DNA of 64,000 bases, from contig JAWKUB010000011.1 of the NCBI GenBank assembly GCA_041398745.1, positions 192,894 to 256,893 of the forward strand, in the 5' to 3' direction. Below the pieces are notes generated by a model. The model ran no database searches, was not told the origin of the DNA, and saw only the letters and a list, made by a program, of their open reading frames with translations. Shown here piece by piece: positions 26,671 through 35,890 of the stretch. The DNA comes from JACKHO01 sp041398745 (GTDB lineage Bacteria; Planctomycetota; Planctomycetia; Planctomycetales; Planctomycetaceae). Each line of letters opens with the position of its first letter. The stretch's first letter is position 1. The translations under genes were made by a program, and so were the position numbers.

Positions 26671-28494
26671 CTACTTCGACAACTCAGCCGCATTTTCAAT
26701 GCGGACCTTTTGTGCACCGAGTTTTGCTGAACCGGCCACGTCGTCTCGGAGTTGATCTACTTCGGCGAGAAGTGCTTTCACCGTCTCCTGCGAGGACCGT
26801 GCTTCTCGCACCGCTCGGTCGATGTTAGGGAACAGGCCTTGAGATAGTCGCAACGAAATGAGTTCCTGCACGAGCGAGGAAATGCGTCCCTGAAGTCCTG
26901 TTCGCAGCCGACGTACAAACAGCATAACCAGCAGCCCCGTCCACAGCACGAAGAACAGGCCGGCCGCAATGTAGAAATCGGTCGACAGTAAGTTGGTTCC
27001 GAGGATGAACGACTCATAGAAGAAGTTCTTCCCCATGCGGAACAGGACGAACGCGATATACAAAATGAACAGAACTTCGTAACCGAACCGGACCCACCAG
27101 CGTGAGTTGTTGTTGGCCAGCTCTCGAATAGTTTTGTCGACGCGTTGGGCGGCATCGCTGACGAATCCTGCTTCGACAGCCGCCGCCTGGGCTCTCAGGT
27201 TTTCAGGTGAGGTTGGTGTCAGCAACTCGCGACTGAAGTTGGCTTCCTGCACATGCCCTTCAATGACAATTCCGGCTTCCCGTAGCAGACTGTCGTCGAG
27301 TCCGAAGTGACTGGCTGCCTCAGGACCAGGTTGAGCCGGCTGTTCCTGTGAAGCATCTTTGCTCCAGGATATCCCCTGAACGGCACCCAGTAATGCCATT
27401 TGTGCGGCACTGCGAACGCGAAACAGAGAGAGCGAGGAAAGCAGGCTGCCGAATCCGTTGTAGGTGCGTAAGGCACTTGAGAACGGACTCATTCCCCAGG
27501 TGTCGCAAACTTCCGAAACCAGTCGACGCTCCCAGAGGTTTCGTCCCCGCAACAATGTTTCTTCGAGCCGCTCCGCCATCCGTTGGGTGAGCCGTTGCTT
27601 CTGTGTCTCTAATGCCGACTCTAACCCCGCAACGGCCTCCTGTTTCTCAATGAGAATCTGAGAACACCGCTGCAATGCGACTTGCACGAGGTCGATCACA
27701 TTCGCGCGGCGAATGCCAACTCGCTCTGAGGCTCCCAGCTGATTCGACAACAAATCGATGAGGCGTCCCATGTCACCCGTCGGACGCTGCCCGGCCTGTT
27801 GTTCCTGCAAGGCACGATTGGAGTCAACGAAGAACAAGTCGGGAACTTCATACTTTCCGGTGAGCGTTTTGCGCCAGTCGTCTCGAATGTCACTGTCGAG
27901 ATCGGCATGTGTCTGCACAAACAGAATTCGACACCCCTGCGCGGCCTGCAGCAACTCATCAGAGACACGGGCCGAGCGGTACTTCTGTTGCGTCGAGACA
28001 TACAGCAGCACATCGCAGTGCGGGAGCAAATCGTGCAGTCGTTCAAGATTACTGCCACTGCTCGCCTGTTCGTCACTGTCTGGGTCGGGGCAATCGACAA
28101 TGACAACGTCACGCAACAAGTCAGATTCACGTTCGACCACGCGAACATCATCCAGTGGAATGCCGAGCGCCGTTAAGTCGGTGCGGGGATGCGTCACGAT
28201 GACCGGTTGTCGCGTCGTGGGACGCTGTCTCCCGGCCAGCGTGCATTCGGTACCGACGAGCGCGTTGACGAGAGAACTCTTCCCCGTGCCAGTGCCGCCA
28301 AACGTGGCCACAACAAGCGGTGCTTCCAGACGCACACGCAACGTGTCGACACGATCAAGCACCCGCTTCAACAGCGCCTGACACCGCGTGACGGGCACCC
28401 AGTCCGAGGAACGCTCGGCAAAGTCGCCAACCTGCTGACGCAAGTTGTCGATTGCTGAAAGAAACTCCAAATGGTTGAGGTCCGGTACGCTCAT
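26671..28494 (-). CDS. Dynamin-like GTPase with two membrane spans
   Basis: 607 residues. G1 loop GGTGTGKSS (66-74), G2 threonines in RPTTRQP (about 91-97), G3 DCPDPD (134-139) and G4 THAD (about 196). A long helical region follows with coiled-coil character (ILIEKQEAVAGLESALETQ), then two hydrophobic segments (FILYIAFVLFRM and FYIAAGLFFVLWTGLLVMLF) at about 475-545, and a helical C-terminal tail. This is the bacterial dynamin-like layout, predicted to deform or remodel the inner membrane. It lies on the opposite strand to uvrC and is preceded by MITE-like repeat 28597-28812. Confidence 0.85.
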   Translation of the reverse strand: MSVPDLNHLEFLSAIDNLRQQVGDFAERSSDWVPVTRCQALLKRVLDRVDTLRVRLEAPLVVATFGGTGTGKSSLVNALVGTECTLAGRQRPTTRQPVIVTHPRTDLTALGIPLDDVRVVERESDLLRDVVIVDCPDPDSDEQASSGSNLERLHDLLPHCDVLLYVSTQQKYRSARVSDELLQAAQGCRILFVQTHADLDSDIRDDWRKTLTGKYEVPDLFFVDSNRALQEQQAGQRPTGDMGRLIDLLSNQLGASERVGIRRANVIDLVQVALQRCSQILIEKQEAVAGLESALETQKQRLTQRMAERLEETLLRGRNLWERRLVSEVCDTWGMSPFSSALRTYNGFGSLLSSLSLFRVRSAAQMALLGAVQGISWSKDASQEQPAQPGPEAASHFGLDDSLLREAGIVIEGHVQEANFSRELLTPTSPENLRAQAAAVEAGFVSDAAQRVDKTIRELANNNSRWWVRFGYEVLFILYIAFVLFRMGKNFFYESFILGTNLLSTDFYIAAGLFFVLWTGLLVMLFVRRLRTGLQGRISSLVQELISLRLSQGLFPNIDRAVREARSSQETVKALLAEVDQLRDDVAGSAKLGAQKVRIENAAELSK

Positions 28495-28596
28495 GGAAAT
28501 GTGATGGTCTCAAACGAGTGAATCATCCATGTGGAGTATCGCAAAGGGGAGTGACCCGTGTCGACCGGTGTCAGGCTATTTGCTTCACTGGGGGCT

Positions 28597-28812
28597 GTCG
28601 ATGGATGGTCGCCGTACGCCAAATTCCCCCTCTCCCCCACAACAGACGATTCAATTTCTCACAACGCTCGTTGTGGGGGAGAGGGCCGGGGTGAGGGGGC
28701 GACTTCGCCAAGAATTCATGCGCTGGCAACGTTCGGCCCCCCTCATCTGGCCTTCGGCCATCTTCTCCCCCCAAAGGGTGGAGAAGAGATGCAAACCTTC
28801 ATTGGATACATC
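28597..28812. repeat. MITE-like element, diverged (same family as 10409-10632)
   Basis: Shares CCCCCTCTCCCCCAC, GTGGGGGAGAGGG, GGGGTGAGGGGG, CTGGCAACG and CTGGCC..CGGCCATCTTCTCCC with the 10409-10632 element. The palindrome AACGAGCGTTGTG sits in the centre. The terminal inverted repeats are worn (CATTGGATACATC at the right end). Confidence 0.65.
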
Positions 28813-28821
28813 GTCACACAA

Positions 28822-29310
28822 TCAACCTGACGAGTCAGAACCGCCGGCCTGCTTCATCATTTCGTCAAAACGGCGTTCGACTTCTTCCTGCGTCACATCT
28901 TCCACGTGCGTGGCCAACGTCCATTGATGTCCGAAAGGATCTTTGAGCGTCCCGGCGCGGTCTCCGTAGAACTGATCCTGTACCTGTCGAATTTCAGTGG
29001 CTCCCGCATCGAGTGCCTGCTGGAATGCTTCGTCCACATTGGGAACGTAAACCAACATGCTGACGGGTGAGCCCCCAATCGACTTCGGACTGAGTGCCCC
29101 CATGCCAGGATGCTCGTTGGCCAGCATCACGCGGGATTCGCCTATCACAATTTCCCCGTGTGCGAGCGTATTGTTTGGTCCATCCAGTCGCAGGACTTCT
29201 TTGGCCCCAAACGCCCGCTCGTAGAACTGAATGGCGGCGTTGCCATCGTGGACAATGAGGTACGGCGTGACCGTGGAAAAACCATCGGGAATCGGTTTGA
29301 CGTCTGTCAT
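28822..29310 (-). CDS. VOC-family (glyoxalase-like) protein
   Basis: 162 residues. The opening VTPYLIVHDGNAAIQFYERAFGA is the usual start of PhnB-like vicinal-oxygen-chelate proteins, and MLANEHPGMG and FYGDRAGTLKDPFGHQW near 125-140 continue the fold. The putative metal-site H/E pattern includes His near 50 (LAHGEI). Function (dioxygenase, isomerase or resistance) cannot be said. The tail EEVERRFDEMMKQAGG is helical. It is isolated. Confidence 0.85.
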   Translation of the reverse strand: MTDVKPIPDGFSTVTPYLIVHDGNAAIQFYERAFGAKEVLRLDGPNNTLAHGEIVIGESRVMLANEHPGMGALSPKSIGGSPVSMLVYVPNVDEAFQQALDAGATEIRQVQDQFYGDRAGTLKDPFGHQWTLATHVEDVTQEEVERRFDEMMKQAGGSDSSG

Positions 29311-29590
29311 GATGAGGACTCTGTTGGCTGATCATTACACCCAAGGAACGGCTCCAGTTGGCCGGTCTCAGCGCCCCAGTTTCACCGACGGAATCCCAAA
29401 ATGCGATCCCGGAGAGGCGCAGAACACGCAAATTGCAGATCGACCCATCAAAACTTGCCCATGTTTTCCTGAATGCCAATTGACCGGCTGGTTTTCGCCA
29501 AAGTACAGTTTACGGCGTTGTCGATTTTGATAAGTGACGATTTTCGCAGTTTTGAAGCTGCGTTTGGACACTGCTGAGAGGACGCTGCAC

Positions 29591-30952
29591 ATGATTTCGA
29601 TTCTGGGACGTCGTACTGCTGGAGCTGGTTCCTGTGACCGATTGAGTCGCCGTAGCTTTCTGACTGTCGGGGGATTTGCCCTCGGGGGACTTGGACTTTC
29701 CTCGGTGCTGCGTGCTAACGAAACGGAACGCTCGCACAAGGCGATCATTAACATCTACCTGCCGGGGGGGCCGTCGCACATTGACATGTTCGACCCCAAG
29801 CCCGACGCACCGCGCGAAGTGCGGGGGGAATTTAATCCTATTGCGACCAACGTCCCCGGAATCCAAATTTGCGAACTGTTTCCGCGCATCGCACAAATGA
29901 TGGACAAGTTCGTCATTGTCCGTTCGCTCTCCGATTCCGACGGCGCACACGATGCCTATCAATGCATGACCGGTCGCAAGAAAAGTGACCGTCAACCACC
30001 CGGCGGCTGGCCCGCAGGGGGAGCGTGGGTTTCGCATTTGCAGGGAGCAGTCACCGAGGCCGTTCCGCCGCACATTGGACTGATGTATCAAACCGGTAAC
30101 CGCACCTGGGGCGAACCAGGAACCGGAGGATTCCTCGGCGTCTCGCATTCGCCGTTCAACGTGCTCGGACGTGAAGCACGCAGTTCCTCGGAGAGCATGG
30201 TGCTGCAGGGGATTACACTCGAGCGTCTGCAAGACCGCGTCGCCCTGCGGCAGTCGATTGACGGTTTGAAGAACGAACTTGATACCGGCGCGACCATGGA
30301 AAGCATGGACGTTTCCATGCAGCAGGCCATGGGCATTCTCACCAGTTCGCAACTGGCCGATGCACTCGACCTTTCGAAAGAAGACCCCGCCGTTCTCGCT
30401 CGGTACGGCGAAAGCAACGAGCAGTTCCAGCGTGACGGCGCTCCGCAAATGGTCGAGAACTTCTGCGTGGCCCGGCGACTCGTCGAAGCGGGAGCCCGCT
30501 TCGTTTCCATGAACTACAGCCGCTGGGACTGGCACGGCGGCGACGGCATGAACTTCCCCAAGTCGCGTGAAGAGTTCCCGAAACTCGATCAGGCCGTGGC
30601 CGCCCTCGTCACCGATCTCCACGAGCGCGGACTCGACAAAGACGTCTCGATTGTCATGTGGGGCGAGTTCGGTCGGACTCCGAGAATCAACAGCAACAAC
30701 AGCCGCGACCACTGGCCCGCCGCGAACGAATGCCTCATGGCCGGCGGCGGCATGCGGACCGGTCAGGTCATTGGAGCCACCAACAAGGACGGCGAACGCC
30801 CGACCGACCGTCCCGTCCGCTTCCAGGAAGTCTTCGCCACACTCTACCGCAACGCCGGCATCGACACCGGCGCCGTCCGCATTTTCGACCAGGGCGGCAC
30901 CCCCCGCTACCTCGTCGACGGTGACGTCGAACCAATGCGCGAAGTTATTTAG
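29591..30952 (+). CDS. DUF1501 protein, Tat-exported, copy 1
   Basis: 453 residues from the ATG at 29591, with GAGAGGA just upstream. The Tat leader is LSRRSFLTVGGFALGGLGLSS. The rest has the DUF1501 marks: INIYLPGGPSHIDMFDPKPDAP near the N-terminus, IGLMYQTGNRTWGEPGTGGF, ARFVSMNYSRWDWHG and IVMWGEFGRTPRINSNN, the alkaline-phosphatase-like fold. DUF1501 proteins are expanded in planctomycetes, often beside DUF1549/DUF1553 cytochrome genes; none is adjacent here. The antisense ORF covering it is a shadow. Confidence 0.92.
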   Translation: MISILGRRTAGAGSCDRLSRRSFLTVGGFALGGLGLSSVLRANETERSHKAIINIYLPGGPSHIDMFDPKPDAPREVRGEFNPIATNVPGIQICELFPRIAQMMDKFVIVRSLSDSDGAHDAYQCMTGRKKSDRQPPGGWPAGGAWVSHLQGAVTEAVPPHIGLMYQTGNRTWGEPGTGGFLGVSHSPFNVLGREARSSSESMVLQGITLERLQDRVALRQSIDGLKNELDTGATMESMDVSMQQAMGILTSSQLADALDLSKEDPAVLARYGESNEQFQRDGAPQMVENFCVARRLVEAGARFVSMNYSRWDWHGGDGMNFPKSREEFPKLDQAVAALVTDLHERGLDKDVSIVMWGEFGRTPRINSNNSRDHWPAANECLMAGGGMRTGQVIGATNKDGERPTDRPVRFQEVFATLYRNAGIDTGAVRIFDQGGTPRYLVDGDVEPMREVI

Positions 30953-30958
30953 AACCCA

Positions 30959-30990
30959 GTAGGCCGGACCGACCAACGGGAGTTCCGGCA
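30959..30990. repeat. GTAGGCCGGA repeat, copy E1
   Basis: The element starts 7 bp after the DUF1501 stop. GCCGGAC on the left pairs with GTTCCGGC on the right. It matches 33817-33847 closely and shares its left end with 48499-48508. Confidence 0.7.
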
Positions 30991-31083
30991 AAGTTTTCCA
31001 AGTCAATGAGATAGCAATTCACGCTGCGCCACTGCTCTGTGAGCAGTGCATTTGCACAAGGAGCACACGTCGAAGAGAGGTAG

Positions 31084-31112
31084 GCTGGGATAGCCGGTAG
31101 GCGTATCCCAGC
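31084..31112. repeat. Inverted repeat GCTGGGATA / TATCCCAGC
   Basis: Perfect 9-bp arms around an 11-base centre (GCCGGTAGGCG). It lies in the 356-bp gap between the first DUF1501 gene and the next membrane-protein gene, which otherwise holds E1 and nothing else recognisable. Confidence 0.6.
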
Positions 31113-31308
31113 TAAGGGGCGTCCAATGAAATGCCGAATTGGGTCCAGTTTCCTTCTTTGACAAACTGCATTGGACAATGGGTTTGACTTTCGGCAACTC
31201 AGCCTGCGACCTAGGGGCACGGGCATGGCACAACAGACTTTATCACTCTGGGGCGGATTTCCCTTGACGTAAAGTCGTTTAATCCACTCTTCCAACTTAG
31301 GGAACGCA

Positions 31309-32064
31309 ATGAAAAACGCTGTCGTGACACCGCCGCCATCAACCGATTCGAATCAAAGCATCGCGGAACTCGTCGATAAAAGGCTGGCTTACTATGCAAA
31401 GATATTCGGCATTACGAACGTTGTAGTGTTCTTCTCAGCTGCCGCATACGTTCTGTTCGTACTGCCAAATCAGGCGGCGAATCTTGCAACCAGCCAAGCT
31501 GTCACTCAGATGACGTCTTCCCACAAATTGATTGATGGGCTCGCAAAGGACGCAGCAGCTGACATTCGCAATGCACAAGTGTCACTTGCAGATTTGAGTC
31601 AAGAGGTGAAGGTCGCAGATGCAAAGCTCAAATCGATGAAAGCTGTGGCCGAGCTAAGCGACGAGGAGAAGTCTCAAATCGTTGAATTGGTTCGTGACCT
31701 TCAGCCATATTCAAGTGCGACAGACTATGTGAAGGACACGGAACGGTTGAGGCAAGTTGCAAGTCGGCAACCTGTACGGTTGACAACGACCAGGGTTACG
31801 TTCACCGGCGCCACCGCTGCCCAGAAAGGGGATTACCTTCTTAGTGCTAATCCAATCCATTTGTCGCCACCTGAGGCTCCGGAGGGATACGAAATCCTCG
31901 GAGCTTGGCTCACGCCACTTAATCACAAGGGAGCCTCTACTGAGAATCCCTTGGTTATCTACGTCGACAGCTTTGAAGGAACTGATGTGAAATTGAAAGC
32001 CGATGGCCCGACCGATTCTGGGCGTTTCACCATGCACCTTCACGTTTTGTGGGCACGCAAGTGA
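31309..32064 (+). CDS. Membrane-anchored exported protein
   Basis: 251 residues. One hydrophobic span at about 34-55 (ITNVVVFFSAAAYVLFVLP) preceded by a short cytoplasmic part. A periplasmic helical region (SHKLIDGLAKDAAADIRNAQ, ADLSQEVKVADAKLKSMKAV) is followed by a beta-rich end (VTFTGATAAQKGDYLLSANP, GRFTMHLHVLWARK). No family recognised. It sits between two DUF1501 genes and is 65 bp before the second, in the same direction. Confidence 0.75.
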   Translation: MKNAVVTPPPSTDSNQSIAELVDKRLAYYAKIFGITNVVVFFSAAAYVLFVLPNQAANLATSQAVTQMTSSHKLIDGLAKDAAADIRNAQVSLADLSQEVKVADAKLKSMKAVAELSDEEKSQIVELVRDLQPYSSATDYVKDTERLRQVASRQPVRLTTTRVTFTGATAAQKGDYLLSANPIHLSPPEAPEGYEILGAWLTPLNHKGASTENPLVIYVDSFEGTDVKLKADGPTDSGRFTMHLHVLWARK

Positions 32065-32129
32065 TAGCGGAAAGTAGGGTCCCGCTGTGCGGACCAACCA
32101 CTGTATTCTGAAACAAGAGGACCCACCCA

Positions 32130-33491
32130 ATGGCCACACGACTTGGTTGTACTGAGTTTCAACAACGCACGCGGCGGCGGAGTTTTTTGCAGGCGGGGGC
32201 GCTCGGTGTGGCGGGGCTGAGTCTTTCGCAGCTCTTTCAGCTCGAGGCGCAGGCGGCGTCGGGCAACACGAAAGATCACTCCGTCATCATTCTCTGGATG
32301 CGGGGTGGGCCGTCGCAGCATGAGACTTGGGATCCCAAGCCGGAGGCGCCTGTGGACTACCGCGGGGCGTTTGGGGCCATCGACACGAACGTGCCGGGCA
32401 TTCAAATTGTCGACCTCATGCCGCAGTGCGCGAAAATCATGGACAAGTGGTCCATTGTCCGCAGCCTGCATCATGACAACGCCGGACACTCGGCGGGTGA
32501 TCAAATTCTCTTCACGGGGCATCCTCCCGGACCGCAGGCGGACGTCAACTACCAGCCGAGTTGCGGATCGATTGTCTCGAAACAACTCGGACACCTCTCG
32601 CCCGAACTGCCGCCGTATGTGGTCATTCCCCGTCAGGTACCGGGGACTGATGCGGCGTACCTGGGGGCCGCACATCGCCCCTATGAAACGGAAGCAGACC
32701 CCGCTGGTGACGGGCCGTTTCAGGTGCGGGGATTCACTCCGCTCGAAGGAATTTCGACCGACCGTTTCGACACCCGCAAAACGCTGTTGCAAAACGTCGA
32801 CCGGCTGCGGGCGGCCATTGACCGCGAAGGACAAATGGACGCCCTCGACGAATTCCAGCAGAAGGCGTGGTCCATTCTCACCTCCAGCAAAGCGGCGGAC
32901 GCGTTCAACCTCGACGCCGAACCGCAGGCCGTGCGCGACCGTTACGGATTCATGCCGACCTACAATCCCGGCGTGCCGAATCGGTGCAGTGCGAGTGCAT
33001 TCAGTCAACGCATGCTGCTGGCCCGGCGACTGGTGGAAGCGGGCGTGCGACTGGTAACCGTCGACTGCCGCTGGTGGGATACGCACGTCGAAGGCTTCGA
33101 CTCCATGCAGAACGGATTCCTGCCCCGCTGGGATCAATGCTACTCCGCCCTCATTGAAGACCTGGACCAGCGCGGCCTGCTGGAAACGACCATGGTCATC
33201 GCCTGGGGCGAATTCGGTCGCTCACCAAGGGTCAACAAAGACAACGGTCGCGACCACTACCCCAACGTCTTCAGCGCCGCGTTAGCGGGCGGACCAGTAC
33301 AAGGCGGTCGCATCGTCGGCTCCTCCGACCCCAAAGGCGCATTCCCGCTGGAAAATCCCAAACACCCCCAAGACGTCCTCGCCACCATGTACCGCCACCT
33401 GGGCGTCGACACCGATGTTCACTACGAAAACTCGGCGGGGCGACCAATCAAGGTGTTGCCGTTTGGTGAACCGTTGAGTGAGTTAGTGTGA
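32130..33491 (+). CDS. DUF1501 protein, Tat-exported, copy 2
   Basis: 453 residues, the same length as copy 1. The Tat leader is FQQRTRRRSFLQAGALGVAG. Family signatures include ILWMRGGPSQHETWDPKPEA, LPPYVVIPRQVPGT, VTVDCRWWDTHVEGFDS and VIAWGEFGRSPRVNKDNG. The ending GRPIKVLPFGEPLSELV shares the PI.. tail common in the family. Its stop overlaps the start of the next gene by one base, so the small SRP-like protein is coupled to it. Confidence 0.92.
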   Translation: MATRLGCTEFQQRTRRRSFLQAGALGVAGLSLSQLFQLEAQAASGNTKDHSVIILWMRGGPSQHETWDPKPEAPVDYRGAFGAIDTNVPGIQIVDLMPQCAKIMDKWSIVRSLHHDNAGHSAGDQILFTGHPPGPQADVNYQPSCGSIVSKQLGHLSPELPPYVVIPRQVPGTDAAYLGAAHRPYETEADPAGDGPFQVRGFTPLEGISTDRFDTRKTLLQNVDRLRAAIDREGQMDALDEFQQKAWSILTSSKAADAFNLDAEPQAVRDRYGFMPTYNPGVPNRCSASAFSQRMLLARRLVEAGVRLVTVDCRWWDTHVEGFDSMQNGFLPRWDQCYSALIEDLDQRGLLETTMVIAWGEFGRSPRVNKDNGRDHYPNVFSAALAGGPVQGGRIVGSSDPKGAFPLENPKHPQDVLATMYRHLGVDTDVHYENSAGRPIKVLPFGEPLSELV

Positions 33492-33820
33492 TGCCATTGT
33501 TCGATCTGAATAGTGTTCGGGATACGTTTCACCAGATGCTGCATCCCACGTGGTCCCAGAAATTGTTCTGGTGGATCGCTCGAACAATGTTCGGGATGCA
33601 GACACCACTTCCTGAGGATCGCACGAATTACTTCCCAACGCTTGCGATTCTCGATTCCATGACGAAGGCAGAAAGAGCCAATCCATACAGCATTGGCCGT
33701 TCCCAAGTAGCGCGAATCGCAGCCGGGAGTGGCACGGAAAAATGGATGGTACGCGACACGCTCCGCACTTGGCGGGAACAGGCTCGCATGTTTGAACAAC
33801 ATACGCGACGACGCCCGTAG
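33491..33820 (+). CDS. Free-standing SRP54 M-domain-like protein
   Basis: 109 residues starting at the ATG that shares its first base with the DUF1501 stop (TGATG). The sequence is collinear with the M domain of SRP54/Ffh: FDLNSVRDTFHQM matches the helix aM1 region, FGMQTPLPEDR is a short finger-loop region, and ILDSMTKAERANPYSIGRSQ with VARIAAGSGTEKWMVRDTLR and WREQARMF matches the RNA-binding part (family pattern SMT.kER..P.ii.gSR..RIA.GSG). There is no NG GTPase domain. The final codon lies in repeat E2. Function unknown; SRP-RNA or signal-sequence binding is inference. Alternative: decayed duplicate of ffh. Confidence 0.82.
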   Translation: MPLFDLNSVRDTFHQMLHPTWSQKLFWWIARTMFGMQTPLPEDRTNYFPTLAILDSMTKAERANPYSIGRSQVARIAAGSGTEKWMVRDTLRTWREQARMFEQHTRRRP

Positions 33821-33847
33821 GCCGAACCGACCAAAGGGAGTTCCGGC
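33817..33847. repeat. GTAGGCCGGA repeat, copy E2
   Basis: Close match to 30959-30990: GCCGAACCGACCAAAGGGAG, then TTCCGGC. It supplies the stop codon of the SRP-like gene, suggesting the 3' end of that gene was set by repeat insertion. Confidence 0.7.
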
Positions 33848-33874
33848 GTTCGCTTAGACAATTGAGGCAAACAA

Positions 33875-35170
33875 ATGACGAATTCATGCCCCCTTGCCTT
33901 GCTTTTGCTGAGCATTCTCAGTGGAGTTGCCATAAGCGAAGAGAAGAATCCGAATCCTGATGATGTGCAAACTGCGTGCGACTTGGTTGGCGCACTCGAC
34001 ACAACAATCAAACGCCCCTCCTGGTCCTCACATTTGCATGGCGACTCAATTGCTTTTGAACAAGCATTGATGCAAATCATTGAGTTAGGACCGGCAGCCG
34101 AATCACCACTTTCAAAGAAGATCCTAAGTGAAGAACAGCAGCTGATTGATGTCAGGCAACGATTAGAGAATCTGAGTTTTGAGGACAAAGGGTTTTGGGC
34201 AGCACACAACGAAGTCGACCGCCTGAGTAATAATACAGAACTCCTGACCGCGCTCAGACGGATTCAGGGACATCCTGATCCTCTACAGATTCGGGTTACT
34301 CAGCCGAACACTCTCAAGGCAATTCCAGGAAGACTTCCGATCTATTCAGTGGAACTGGTCTCTCACGACATCGAGCAAAAATCGATCTGGGCTCAACTCA
34401 TCCCGCATTACCACGGTACGCGCCGGCAAGCGCAATGGCGATTTGAAGTCAGGAATGAGGCCGGAACAGTGCTCCCTGTTCGCGCAAACGAAAACATGTT
34501 TAGATTTGGAGGTGGCATCAAGTCCGACGGTTGGCTTCCATTCGGGGAAATACTGGAAACTGAGTTGGCGCTGGATGATTACGTCGAGATCAATAAGCCA
34601 GGTCGATACTCTGTCACAATTCTCTACCACTCCAAGTATGCCATTGCGGACCTGACCGACAATGATGTCATCAAAGATCTCATCATCTACCGTTCGCCAA
34701 CATTTGAATTGACTGTGCAACCGGGGACGAAGCTGGTCGTTGAATCGAATCCAGAAGTGACGACACTTGCAGCAGAGTATATTTCGAACTTGCCAACAGA
34801 AGGCGTGGTGAAGGTTGTCCGAGGGGTTTACGACGAGGACGACTATGGATTCGTCCCGGCGGATTCAGCAATGGGAAAACTCCTGCTGTTGAATTGGAAA
34901 GCCGTCCCGGCACTGTTGGATTCACTGCAGAGTTCGGAGTTGTCAGTCCACCAGAAATCCGTCGTGCTGTCCCTTCTTTACACCATCACAATGGAACGCA
35001 CCCTCGCCCCGAATCTCCATTGGGACGCGTTTCCCGATTGCGATATCAGGTCTGGCAAAAGGGAATACGTTTCATTTGTTACTGGGAAACGACAAGTTGA
35101 TCCTGAAAAGCAGGCTTCACTCATCCAGAAATGGCTGAGGTATCGCGAAGATTACCTCGAAATACGATGA
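33875..35170 (+). CDS. Secreted hypothetical protein, 431 residues
   Basis: Signal peptide MTNSCPLALLLLSILSGVAIS, cut probably before EEKNP. A helical section (IAFEQALMQIIELGPAAESP) is followed by a beta-sandwich-like part around FRFGGGIKSDGWLPFGEILE and a C-terminal helical part (DSLQSSELSVHQKSVVLSLL). ALDDYVEINKPGRYSVTILY reads like an immunoglobulin-type strand pair. No family recognised. It follows the SRP-like gene by 54 bp, so it may share its transcript. Confidence 0.78.
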   Translation: MTNSCPLALLLLSILSGVAISEEKNPNPDDVQTACDLVGALDTTIKRPSWSSHLHGDSIAFEQALMQIIELGPAAESPLSKKILSEEQQLIDVRQRLENLSFEDKGFWAAHNEVDRLSNNTELLTALRRIQGHPDPLQIRVTQPNTLKAIPGRLPIYSVELVSHDIEQKSIWAQLIPHYHGTRRQAQWRFEVRNEAGTVLPVRANENMFRFGGGIKSDGWLPFGEILETELALDDYVEINKPGRYSVTILYHSKYAIADLTDNDVIKDLIIYRSPTFELTVQPGTKLVVESNPEVTTLAAEYISNLPTEGVVKVVRGVYDEDDYGFVPADSAMGKLLLLNWKAVPALLDSLQSSELSVHQKSVVLSLLYTITMERTLAPNLHWDAFPDCDIRSGKREYVSFVTGKRQVDPEKQASLIQKWLRYREDYLEIR

Positions 35171-35190
35171 GTAGCTGTAGGGCAGACTCC

Positions 35191-35350
35191 CGCGAGGTGG
35201 CCCATCCGCCCGTTCAGGGCGGTTGGGTGCCGCAGGCCCAAGATGATTCTTCATCCGGTGTCTTTCGCTGGCACGCGTCCCATTGAATTGGAACGCACGT
35301 GAGAGGGCATCTTGTCGCTGTGCGACCCGACCGATTCGGTCAGGCCACCT
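35191..35350. repeat. RAYT-linked REP repeat pair, copy C4
   Basis: GAGGTGGCCCATCCGCCCGT with GGGCGGTTGGGTGCC forms the same hairpin seen at 22277-22335, and CCCAAGATGATTC matches its end. About 80 bp further on, GGCATCTTGTCGCTGTGCGA resembles the other half of copies C2 and C3. It is the relic of a REP pair 12 kb from the RAYT gene. Confidence 0.65.
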
Positions 35351-35356
35351 TGAAAA

Positions 35357-35890
35357 TTAGAAAGCAACTGACCGAGCATTCTCAGCCAGCCACTCTTCAA
35401 TTGCCTGCTGAGAGTACCGGCGCTCAGGTGCGGTCTTCAGGATATTCTGCTGGTAACTGAGCAACGCTTCTTCTGGTGTCATTCCGTCAACAGCCGTAAT
35501 CCCATTTTTGAGTCGGTAGGGAATGAGGTAGACCGCGCTTTCACCAAATCGTGGGGGATCTGATCCGCTCGTGGTTACAGTACTGGCCAGTTCCCAGCCA
35601 ATTTGTCCGGGAGTCAATCCCGGTGAGCCATTCGCGGTGGCCCAGTCGGAGACGTCGTTCGTTGTAATGCGATCCGAAACTGTCACTCCATTTTCGATGA
35701 GGATGGTTCGATCAGCACCCGTGAGTACGCATTTGTAATTCTGTTCTTCAGTGACGTGTGTGCCGCCCCAGTTCAACAGCCAGACGCTGACGGCAACAAT
35801 CAGGATCATGCCCAATAGTGCAGCTGCGATCTTGGGCTTCCAGTAGCGGTCAGCCGCAGATGCTCGTGACGGACCTGGATTAGCATCCAT
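35357..35890 (-). CDS. Membrane-anchored exported protein
   Basis: 177 residues from the ATG at 35890; the frame is open to 35986 without a better start. One span at about 20-40 (IAAALLGMILIVAVSVWLLN). The outer region has CVLTGADRTILIENGVTVSD and GQIGWELASTVTT with a C-terminal YSQQAIEEWLAENARSVAF helix. No family recognised. Confidence 0.7.
   Translation of the reverse strand: MDANPGPSRASAADRYWKPKIAAALLGMILIVAVSVWLLNWGGTHVTEEQNYKCVLTGADRTILIENGVTVSDRITTNDVSDWATANGSPGLTPGQIGWELASTVTTSGSDPPRFGESAVYLIPYRLKNGITAVDGMTPEEALLSYQQNILKTAPERRYSQQAIEEWLAENARSVAF

Noticed and set aside
29510..31006. 498-residue minus-strand ORF opposite the first DUF1501 gene
   Set aside because: Composition has no domain pattern and it covers a convincing DUF1501 gene; long antisense frames are common in GC-rich DNA.
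32040..33137. 365-residue minus-strand ORF opposite the second DUF1501 gene
   Set aside because: Same reason; the sense strand has Tat leader and family motifs.
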